A stretch of DNA of 64,000 bases from Cristatella mucedo. Lineage: Eukaryota > Bryozoa > Phylactolaemata > Cristatellidae. The position numbers and the translations under genes are program-made. Below are positions 54,839 through 64,000 of the stretch, piece after piece (position 1 is the first letter of the stretch; every line of letters starts with the position of its first letter). The stretch is from contig WPIO01000030.1 of the NCBI GenBank assembly GCA_009760855.2, positions 3,184,001-3,248,000 on the forward strand, in the 5' to 3' direction. Below the pieces are notes generated by a model. The model was not told where the DNA came from, did not search any database, and saw only the letters and a list, made by a program, of their open reading frames with translations.

Positions 54839-55976
54839 ATTTCTTTAATTGCCAGGCACAACGTGGCTTTCACTTCTACGCAGACGACACTCAGTTGAAC
54901 ATTTTCTTTGATTCGTCCCGGCCCTCCGGAACGTCGAATCTTCTTAGCTCCCTTGCTGCATGTATCGACGTAATCTGCATATGGATGGATGGCAACAACC
55001 TTTCTTAAATTGATTGACGATAAAACTAACTTACTAGTTATGGGAAAATCAAGTGCGATTCAGGCATTGTAACAAATGACGTTCATAATCGGCTCTACGA
55101 GATATCTCCCGATGCATCTGCACGAAATCCAAGTGTCCTGTTCCTCAGCGACCTTTCATTAGACGACCACATCAGCTCCACAGTCAAGTCTGTCGACTTT
55201 CAGCTGCACAGACTTGCTAAAATTTGGATTTTTCTTTTAAATTACCTTCATTCTTTGGCTCTATCCTACCTATAAGATCGATCTGCCCACCATGTTAAGT
55301 ACGATACCACCCGCTTTCTGAATATAATTGTTTACCAGCTCCTAGAATGAACCTCAAATCCTTTGAAGGCCGCGCCTTAAGTTTGTGTGCTCTCAAAGCC
55401 CGGAACTCACTTCCGACTGGCGGTACGACATCCCCTGACTTGACCACATTTAAAAAGAAGCTGAAAAGGCATCTATTTATCACAGCATATTTTGGACCCA
55501 TGTGATTCGTCCTTTGTGTGCTTATACTTGTTGACACTGTGCATGCTGCTACTAACCATTTTTGCAAGATGACTCTATGCATGTCACTCTTTCCATGTTA
55601 TGCTTGTTGAGATTGAGTATGCTACGTCTGACCATTGAACCATGCTTCCATTGAAGCAAATTAAAAAATCCTAGACATAGATTACGTTCTCTGAAGGTGC
55701 TACACGAATGTATTCTCATTAGTAGTGTTATTGCCAAAAACTTTGGCTAATACCTTGTTCGTTCGCTTTTCTTTTTGTTGAATCACATTAATTATTTCAC
55801 AAATGATTCAGATGTTTAGAAGCATGTCTAGAAATATTTACAAGGCACTCAAGCCAGTGTCGAATGTGACGAAAAATACTAGAGATTACTTGTTGAAGTT
55901 TTTATGTCGGTCACGGGCCATCGCACGAACCCATACACCTAGACACATACACACCTAAATAGATACACAAATACAG

Positions 55977-56330
55977 GTGAACATGCGCTCACACACACTC
56001 ACATATCATCAATACATCTACAAAAATGTCCCGAGTCATTCAAATGATAGACAGACAATTAATATCGTGGAGTCGCAGTCTTTGAGCTGGTTTTATTTCA
56101 GGACATTAATTAAAACCATCGATATTCATCTGAACATTCTCTCAGTTCCGTTGCACATACATACGAAGGTTGTAAAAAAAAAGCAAAGTATTCACGATTT
56201 TTATTCTATGCATGCATCTTATTTTTCAAATAGAGTAAAGCCCAACACGAGCAAAGTATCATACGACACGGCATTGAGGAAGTTTTTACCTGCAGTCAAT
56301 AATAGCAAACGTATTTCTAGGACAACCTGA
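55977..56330 (+). other. Unrecognised 117-codon frame inside the TIR element
   Basis: The open frame is rich in H, S, K and N (SKVSYDTALRKFLPAVNNSK). I see no transposase DDE/DDD or zinc-finger pattern. It may be a remnant or chance frame. Confidence 0.3.
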
Positions 56331-56864
56331 CATGCCACGTGAGCAGTAACAGCGCAGCTAGTGACGGATCTTGGTGACTGCCGGGTCATGTAGAAAGCAT
56401 GTACTCATGTAGGAGTTTCAAGCGCCATCACGTGTATTCTCTTGCCATCAAATGGGCAGCCTCTAAATTCTCTTCTTCCTTCTACTCTGTCCAATACTCT
56501 TCTTAGCTCGGCCCCCTATGGGCGGCAAGTACCAATCACCTGGCGAGCAGTAGTAGGCTTTGGTGCTGGAGCAGTCGGCAGCATGCTTCACTTCTTTCTA
56601 CTCTGTAAGAAGAAAATTGGAGCAGTAATGGTGGATTGGTAGATGTAAAAATGATGAACGATGCAGTGAGCAAAATCAGCTCGTTTTCAAATACCTTTGT
56701 GCATGCGTGTGTTTATGTTTAGGTGCGTAGATGTCTAGGTGTGTGGGTTCGTGCGAACGCGCCAGACCGACATAAAAAACTTCAATAAGTAATCTCTAAT
56801 AATTGTCGTCACACTCAACACTAGCTTGCATGCCTTGTAAACATTTCTATCCATGCTTCTTGTG

Positions 56865-57032
56865 AGCCGTGATGGCACACTAGGTAAGGCGGTTGCTTTC
56901 ACGACCTTGGTCCCGAGGTCGTGGGTTCGATTCCTGCGGTGGGCGATCCTTTATCGCCACTGCAAGTGGTGGTGATAGCCGTAAAGGCTCTTCTGTCGCT
57001 ATACAAAAAGAGGCTGTTTAATCAGCTAGGAT
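56865..57032 (+). mobile_element. tRNA-derived SINE, family 1 (best preserved)
   Basis: Full structure: GATGGCACACTAGGTAAGGC, GGTCGTGGGTTCGATTCCTG, GCCACTGCAAGTGGTGGTGA, TAGCCGTAAAGGCTC, end CTGTTTAATCAGCTAGGATT. It is flanked by CTTCT at both sides, a possible short target duplication inside the right TIR. Confidence 0.88.
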
Positions 57033-57129
57033 TCTTCTTCTAAACATCAAAAGCATTTGTGAAATGGAGGGTGTGAATCGGCAATGTGACAGGCAAACAA
57101 ACAATGTTATCCAATAAATATAATTGGTA

Positions 57130-57265
57130 ATATTATTAATGATGATAATACATTTGTATAGCACTTTCAGAGAACTTTGTCAATTTTCTGGCCTTTTAAA
57201 TTTGCTGCAAAGATGCAAAGCATGATCCAATGGTCGGTGGTAGCATGGACAATGCTCGCAGCATC
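57130..57265 (-). mobile_element. LINE family A terminal fragment
   Basis: On +: GATGATAATACATTTGTATA, GCACTTTCAGAGAACTTTG, TTAAATTTGCTGCAAAG and GGTAGCATGGACAATGCTC, the reverse complement of the family end. Confidence 0.7.
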
Positions 57266-57679
57266 TTTCGCGGCAGTTTGAGCAGAGAAGTGCACGGGTT
57301 TGTCAATGAGATGAGCACACCGTATCCAGACCACCACCCTAAGTAGGGGGCGGGGGCAATGCATTTTATGATAAGTGCTTCTGAACCTTGACCAGCCCTG
57401 GTAAGTAGCTTATCAAACGGCTTCCCGTATAATAAGAGACAGCAGATAATGGATTAGCTGGATTGATTATCTGCCGATTCAGTAGGGGAGAAGAGCACAG
57501 TCATTGATTACTAGGGAAGAAGTTTTCACGTCAATCTCAGTATAAAAACGCAAATTCGATGCATTCGATGCATTTGATACATTTTATGACATAGGCATCT
57601 TTCATCAACCGATCCTTGTTGATTGATTTACCTATAGCAGCTCTGTCTTCGGCTGCCGTCAACGTTATGATGGCAGCAT

Positions 57680-59780
57680 GCTGTGCCAGTGTCGAACCTT
57701 GTTGACCACTTGTATCGAATCTGCTTAAATGGCCATCCGTACTAACTGTAACATACAAACAATTCTGAGAGAACCTGCATTGATTTTTCCCCGACTCGCG
57801 TGTCGTACAAGCCGTAATGCACAGAAACGTTTGGGATAGCTGGCATCGAATATGCCTGAATATCCTATAGAACCAACCATAATATAAACACGATTCATGG
57901 TAACTTGTATCGCATCTACCTGTATTGCCTGCAGAGTAAAGCTGTAACATGCAGATAATTCTGCGGAAACTCTCATTGAATCTGCCTGGCTGGCCGGTAG
58001 TGTTGAGTGAAGCATGCAACGAATTATGGGATAACTTGTCGCGGATCAGCTTAAAGGTACGAACTGTAACATGCCAACAGTTCTGGGAAAACTTGTATTA
58101 AATCTTCCTAAATGAGGGGGTATCGATTGTATTAAAAAAACACTGCACTAGCTCTTGTATTGAATCAGCCTGAATAGTCTGTAGTACCAATTCCAATATA
58201 TAGACTATTCAGAGATGCATTGTATAGAACTGCCTGAATAGCCCATTGTGTCAACTGAAACATGCACAAGATTGTGAGAAAACTTGCATCGAATCCGTCT
58301 GAATAGTCAGTAGTACCAACTTAAGCGAACAGGAACATCTGGGGTAACTAGGATCCAACAAGCCCAAGCGCATATAGTATCAACTGTAAAAAAGGAACAT
58401 TTCTGGGATAGTTTGTATTGAACCAATCTGAGTGGCCTCTAGCTCCAACTGTAATAGACCAACCATTCTGAGAGAACTATGATAGATTTGTCCTGAATCG
58501 AATTTCGTGCAAGCACGAAAGCACGAAGAACATTCTGGAAAAACTTGTACCGAATGTGCCTGAATAGCCTGTAGTACCAATATAAAGACAATGCTGGGAT
58601 TGTTACTTTCAAATCTGTGTGAATAGCCTTTGTACTAACCAAAACCTAAAGGAAATTTTGGGATAACTTGTATTGAATCTGCCTTAATGGCCTGCAGAGT
58701 ACAACTGCAGCACCGAGATAGCACGTATCAGATGTAATGTATCTCCGTCTGTAACTCCACAAAGTCATAAAGACCATGTGGGTGTTACGCAGAAGAGTTT
58801 TGCATAGCACACTCTAAGCCTAATGGGCTTTTGATACGCATTCGTTTGCCAACAGACTTTGTCTCACGCAACAAAGAGAAAGTTGGAAGCATAGCAGAGT
58901 CAGGAGAGCAGTTGAGGTAGTGAGTAGCATGGAGGTAGCAGCTCGGGACCGCTGAAAAGGATGAGCCATAGTCGGCAGCAGAAGAGTAGAAATCTGCTTG
59001 ACTATACTGTAGCACCAACTGAAACTTACACAATTCTTGGATAACTTGCATTGAATCAGCCTGAATAGTCCGTACTACCTACTGTAACATCTATCGATTC
59101 TGAGAGAACCTGCATCGATTTTGCCCGTATTGTCTGTCGTATAAGCTGTAACGTGTAGAATATTCTAGAAAATGTGTATCGCGTCTTCCTGACTAGCCTG
59201 TAGTACCAATTGCAATATAACGACAATTATACGAGAACTTGTATTTTATTCATGCCTGAATACTCTATGGTACTAACAGTAACAAAAATACAACTCTGCA
59301 ATAATTATTATCAAATCTTTCTGAACGGTTGGTAGTACTAACTAAAGCATACACGGACTTCTGGGATAACTTGTGTCAAGTCAATTAGAACGCCCTGTTA
59401 TGCAAACTGTGAGAATATTCTGAGATAGCTTAAATCAAATTAGACCGAATATCATGTAGTAATAACTGTAATATATAGATAATTCAGGGGTAACGTGCAT
59501 TGATTGTGCCTGAATACCCTACCGTACAAGCTGCCATACAAACCCCATACCAGAAAATTGTAATAAATCATTCTGAATGGTCTGTCGTATCTACTGTAAT
59601 AAACAGACGATGCCAAGACTGTTTTATTTAATCCGCAAAAATAGCCTTTAGTATCAACTGCAAGTGGCAGACAACTCAGGGATAACTTGCAACGAATCTA
59701 ACGAATAGCTTTTAGTATCAACTGTAAGGTACAGAAAATTTTGCGATAGCTCTATCTACCAATCTACCTGAATAGCCTTA
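57680..59780. repeat. Degenerate satellite, unit about 66 bp
   Basis: A repeated motif: CTGTAACATGCAGACAATTC (variants), GGGATAACTTGTATTGAAT, CTGCCTGAATAGCCTGTAG, recurring every 64-68 bp for about 30 units. Copies are strongly diverged from each other. On the minus strand at 57537-58019 a 160-codon frame stays open with a 22-residue period. A family B LINE end is inserted at 58735-58992. Confidence 0.85.
58735..58992 (-). mobile_element. LINE family B 3' end, inserted in the satellite
   Basis: Starts at TGTAATGTATCTCCGTCTG, as in the other family B copies, and is truncated after the [11 protein letters not shown] block. Satellite units resume right after. Confidence 0.82.
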
Positions 59781-59934
59781 GAGCCTTAATTTTCGGATGA
59801 TTCGCGACAAGTTAAAAACAAAAAAAGCTAGGGCATGCATGCAGCCAGCCAGAGACAGAGCTCGACGCTCCACAAATTCGTCAAAGACCTGCGGAACTTC
59901 AATAGCGATCTGTGGAAATTTAGCCTTCTAGTAA

Positions 59935-60430
59935 TAGTAATAATTATTGTTACTATAATACACTTGGTAAAGCGCCCTCAGAAAACTCAATCTCTTTCTA
60001 GGCGCTTTACATTTACTGCAAAGGAAAACGCGATTGAGTGGTGAGTAAAATCATGCTTGATAAACAACATGAATAACATGGTTAGGGGTGACATGCACAG
60101 GGTCAGCATGCAAGTTTGGTTAGTGGCAGCATGCACAGTGTCAGCACGCATAAGCACATGAAGGCCAAATCACAGAGACCAACTTAATGGTGTCACAAAT
60201 AGGTGTGTTTTTTAAGTTCTTTTTAAATGTGGTCAAGTCAGGGGATGTTCTGATGCAAGCCGGGAGGGAGTTCCAGGCTTTGGGAGAGCGCGAACTAAAT
60301 GCTCGGTCTCCAAAGGATTTGACGTTTGTACGAGGTATTGGGAAGCTGTTAGATTCCGAAAAGCGGGTGGCACAATGCTTAGCCTGGTGGGAGAGGAGAT
60401 CTGAGAGATAGGCTCCGAAGTTCATTTCTG
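59935..60430 (-). mobile_element. LINE family A 3' fragment
   Basis: The minus-strand frame has [40 protein letters not shown] and LTTFKKNLKN, then the 3' UTR to about 59940 with a TTATTA tail. Confidence 0.85.
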
Positions 60431-60447
60431 ACGTAAGAAATACAATC

Positions 60448-60615
60448 GCACTGCCTCCGGATCACAGCCAAGGAGTAAAGTGCTTGCTTTTCGCGACTGA
60501 GGTTGCCGGTTCGAGTCCTTAAGTGGGTGACCCTTTGTTGCTCACTGCAAGCGGGGCAATGGCCGGCGATGGCTCTTCCGCCGCTTCACAAATGAGGACC
60601 CAGATAACTTAATGA
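60448..60615 (+). mobile_element. tRNA-derived SINE, family 1 (diverged)
   Basis: GTAAAGTGCTTGC head, B box GGTTCGAGTCC, GGGTGACCCTTTGTTGCTCA and CTGCAAGCGGGGCAATGGCC body. The 3' end is altered (CAAATGAGGACCCAGATAAC). Confidence 0.65.
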
Positions 60616-61829
60616 AAGCGCGAAGCGCAGGCCAGCAGGAGCGCTGTGAGATAAATTGAAGCACCAAATCACCACAGGAGAGCTCTGACCGGAAGTGCCC
60701 GCCTGACCATTTTAAATGCTCCACTAGAAGAGGCCAGGGCTGAAGAGTCGGCACGTCCGTAGCTGACCAACGCACTTATCGATTGTTCTCCTCCAAGTAG
60801 TTGCCCAGGCTATTCGCAGAATGCATTTTAGATGCCGTTTCGCCGACTTTCCTGCAAATTAACAAGGTAATTCAAATAACAGTGAACAGGTACATGAGCT
60901 ACACTTCGCATACATAAACAGTCGTAAACTGAACTATATACAAATATTTACCGCTTCTGTGGCTATTTGCAGTTGATTTACTATCCAGGTATGCGTATAG
61001 CAATAATACAAATCTGAATGTGAAATAGTTCAGTTACCAGCACCCCTAACTTTTATTATCGCCGCTGTATCAATAATTTAAAAGCCAATCGCACCGATCA
61101 ATTGGATTACGCGCCTTAGGGAGTAACAAAATGAAGCAAAAGACAATTTTTTTTACTCATCTCACGCCATTGCTTATGTAGCAGAAATAATAGTAAATAA
61201 TAGTAAATAATTATATATGAAGTATAATATATAATATATAATATATAATTAATATATAATACACGATAATATACTATATGATAATATACTATACATGCAT
61301 ATACATATAAATTAGTAATTATATATTAATCATATATCATAACTCACATATCATAATATGTCACAATATATCACTGCCATCATTTATTTATTAGTATTGC
61401 CTTAGTAGTAAATAATTAGTTGCATGGCCAGCCTTATTCACAACGAAAATCTAGATCAGTGGCATCAGCCGAACTGACTTCGAGAAAGGTGTGGCGCATC
61501 ATCCGAACTCCTCTTTCACACCAGATATGTCGTAAATACCTTCCATGTGCTACTCGCGAAATCTACTGACCAGATTACAGACCGGGTTAATAATCATTCG
61601 GCCGCGTGCTGTGGATGATTATACAGTAGTGGTCACGCAGAATTTAAAGAAAGCCACCAAAAAAAGAGTGCACACGCAAATATTTCTAGGTCAAGTGTAC
61701 ACGCTAACATTACAAGGTCCGATCTCAGGAGGAAACTCAACAGCCTTGATATCAATAGAAAACAGTCATTAATGAAGACTCTGGAGTACTTAAGAGACTT
61801 GTGCTTTGTCAACTTCTTTTCACAATGTA
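60616..61829. other. Unassigned, AT-rich in the centre
   Basis: 61140-61380 is AT-rich with ATATAATATATAAT repeats. No supported gene; the 75-codon frame at 61545-61772 (+) has no motif. Confidence 0.4.
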
Positions 61830-63885
61830 TGCTCACCCTATTGCGGATGCCACAGCTAAGAACAATACAGGTTTTAACCTCTATGCCAATGACACACAGC
61901 TGTAACCATGTTTTGATCCCTCCCAGCCTTCGAGCATGTCAAGCTCTCTCATCTCCCTTGCATGATGTTAGCTCCTTACCTGATGATCCTTTTGATGATC
62001 TAGCCGATCGCTTCTCTCGATTCTTTGTGCAGAAGATAGACAAGATCAGGAAGTCCATCCCTGCGATGACAACATCCCACCTAGAATGCTGTTCCCCGAT
62101 TCCCGGCTGCTCCTCAATGTCTAAATTTAAGCAGGTTACTAGTAATCTTGTCCTAAAGTTCGTACCCCAATCAAAGATGACAACAAGTCCTCTGGACGCT
62201 ATCCCCACTGTCCTGCTCCTAAGCTGCATTGATCTGTTGCTGCCATGCAAAACTAACATCATGTCATCTATGTCATCAGCCTCAGGTCATGTCCCAGCAC
62301 CTTTAAAAAAAGCTGTAATCAGGCCACTTCTCAATAAAGCGACACTGGACCAAGAGAACTTGAGCAACTACCGCCCAGTCTCCCTTCTACCATTTTATCC
62401 AAGACACTAGAGCGGGTCGTGGCAGACCAGCTGAACTCATATGTTCAAAGCTCAAACCTTGCTAGTAAGTTCCAGTTTGGCTTTAGAGATAATCACTCCA
62501 CAGAGTCAGCATTGCTTCGGGTATACAACGACCTACTTAGGAATGCAGACATGGGTAGAGTGTCTCTGCTTGTTTTGCTCGATCTTTCGGCAGCTTTTAG
62601 TACTGTCGATCACCAAGTTTTTTAAGAGCGCCTCTCATCTCGCCTGGGCATCACTGGCATGGCTCTACAATGGTTCAGATCATATCTCAGTGGGAGACTC
62701 CAGAGAATTGACGTGAATGGACAAAGATTATCCGAGGTACCTCTGAAATATGGGGTACCTCAGGGCTCCGTGCTAGGTCCGTTTTATTTACGGTTTATAC
62801 TCTCCCTCTTGCTGATGTGATTGCCAAGTACAATATATGTTTCACTTTTATGCAGATGACACTCAGTTATACATTTGCTTTGATCCCTCTCAGCCTTCGA
62901 GCACCTCAAACTCTCTCAACTCACTTGCTGCATGTACTGATGACATCCGCACATGGATGGCAGCAAATTTTCTAAAACTGAACGATGATAAAACTAACTT
63001 ACTAGTTATGGGCAAACCAAGTGTGATTCACAAATTGGAAAGGCTGACGCTCAAAATTGGCTCTGCGAGCATATCTCCTGTTGGATCAGCTCAAAATCTA
63101 GGTGCCATGTTCCAAAGTGACCTCTCGTTAGACGACCACATCAGCTCCACAGTCAAATCTGCCTACTTTCAGCTACATAACATAGCTAAAATTCGGGCTA
63201 GTTTAGATAAGGATACCACGTCTAAATTGGTCGATGCATTTGTGACATCCCGTCTTGACTTCTGCAACTCACTGCTTGCTGATCTATGGGCTTATGCAAT
63301 CAAGTGCTTACTGCTTGTGCAAAACTCTGCAGCTAAGCTTGCCTGTCGTGTGTGTCGTAGTTGCCACATCACAGCACTTCTCGCCGATATATAATGGCTC
63401 CCAGTCAAGCAACGCATTGACTTCAAGGCTCTGCTAATCACTTTCAGATCCCTTCATTTTTCGGCTCCAGCCTACCTATCAGATCTATTTCCCCACAAGA
63501 CTAAGCATCGTACCTCTCGCTTTTCGGAATCTAATCGTTTACCTATACCTCGCACGAACCTCAAATCCTTTGGAGACCGATCATTTAGTTCGCGTGTTCC
63601 CAAAGCCTGGAACTCCCTCCCGACTTGCGCCAGAACATTCCCTGACTTGACCACATTGAAAAACAACTGAAATACACAACTAATTAGAACAGCATTTAGT
63701 GGGTCCCTGTGATTCGTCCTTGATGTGCCCGTGAGTGCTGACACAGTGCATGCTGCCACTAACCGCATTTGCATGCTGACCCTGTGCATGTCACCCCTAA
63801 CCACGTTGTTCATGTTGTTTATCAAGCATGATTATTTAATCACGCTTCCCTTTGCAGCAAATGTAAAGCGCCGAGGAGGAGATTG
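61830..63885 (+). mobile_element. LINE family A, rearranged RT copy
   Basis: 61840-61960 is a short RT piece (FNLYANDTQL, CFDPSQPSSMSSSL). It is fused to a second segment starting in the linker (DDLADRFSRFFVQKIDKIRK) that continues through [47 protein letters not shown] (intact, near 62850) and the C-terminal domain. The 3' UTR reaches 63885. Frameshifts near 62400 and stops near 62625 and 63393 disrupt it. Confidence 0.88.
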
Positions 63886-63890
63886 AGTTC

Positions 63891-64000
63891 TGCCGAGCTG
63901 GTTTGGTCCAGTGGTTAAGGTGCTTGCCCCGACCAAGGCCTGGCTGAGGCCTGGCTGAGTCCGTGGGCTAGAGCCCCGAGGCATTTGTGAAGCACCTGAA
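63891..64000 (+). mobile_element. tRNA-derived SINE, family 2 (cut by window edge)
   Basis: TGGTTTGGTCCAGTGGTTAA head (A box-like), a duplicated GCCTGGCTGAG, GGGCTAGAGCCCCGAGGC (B box region) and GAAGCACCTGAA at the edge. It is joined to the 3' end of the preceding LINE. Confidence 0.8.

Larger units (their letters stand above)
55778..57084. mobile_element. Element with long terminal inverted repeats, SINE nested in the right repeat
   Basis: 55818-55959 is the approximate reverse complement of 56718-56860 (about 80% identical by eye), for example AGAGATTACTT / AAGTAATCTCT and CACACCTAGAC-type blocks. Homology continues outward: ATTTCACAAATG at about 55794 pairs with CATTTGTGAAAT at 57053, beyond a SINE at 56865-57032. 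Removing the SINE restores terminal repeats of about 180 bp around about 760 bp of interior. The interior has a 117-codon frame (55977-56330) and a 66-codon frame (56442-56642), both unrecognised. Likely a non-autonomous DNA transposon or foldback element; family unknown. Confidence 0.75.

Noticed and set aside
55977..56330. Transposase gene of the TIR element
   Set aside because: At 117 codons without a catalytic triad or DNA-binding motif it cannot be supported as a transposase.
56880..56950. tRNA gene
   Set aside because: A and B boxes are present, but no full cloverleaf or anticodon stem; the same head and body recur in eight copies, so it is a SINE.
57680..59780. CRISPR-like array
   Set aside because: Units are diverged along their whole length with no constant repeat and variable spacer pattern; the setting is eukaryotic.

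Overview
The window is genomic DNA from an animal, most likely a non-vertebrate metazoan. It has spliced genes with GT-AG introns, two families of L2/CR1-like non-LTR retrotransposons (LINEs), tRNA-derived SINEs, microsatellites and no operons. The species cannot be named from the sequence. Host coding sequence is about 2.4 kb; LINE and SINE debris of many ages dominates the rest.

The best-supported gene is a complete ORC5 (origin recognition complex subunit 5), rebuilt here by eye as 13 coding exons on the + strand from 3469 to 25722. All junctions are GT-AG, all phases agree, and the product is 444 residues with an intact Walker A motif and a 48-nt exon coding a basic linker. Its short introns carry no recognisable LINE or SINE, and most of its long ones carry LINE/SINE insertions. 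Divergent from it, 378 bp away, is the first coding exon of a DENND6-type DENN-domain gene (2923-3090, minus); the rest of that gene lies beyond the left edge.

26-33 kb holds repeats, two blocks of degenerate telomere-like heptamers, a GC-rich segment with an 18-bp minisatellite and a long near-perfect hairpin, and one exon (32021-32350) resembling the C-terminus of an SLC35A-type nucleotide-sugar transporter. 33-41 kb is mostly nested LINE fragments.

41-43.7 kb is a GC-rich island with a bZIP transcription-factor gene: basic region, leucine zipper, glutamine-rich tail and a poly(A) signal. A TAG codon sits directly before the basic region in the same frame. A phase-consistent intron (42675-42997) would make that TAG the splice acceptor.

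44-64 kb is repeat-rich: the longest LINE copy (49120-52350, endonuclease plus reverse transcriptase, broken and with a substituted catalytic Asp), a LINE split by a SINE and a (TC)n tract, a 1.3-kb element with long terminal inverted repeats and a SINE nested in one repeat, a 2-kb degenerate satellite with a unit of about 66 bp, and a further LINE copy with an intact YADD motif.
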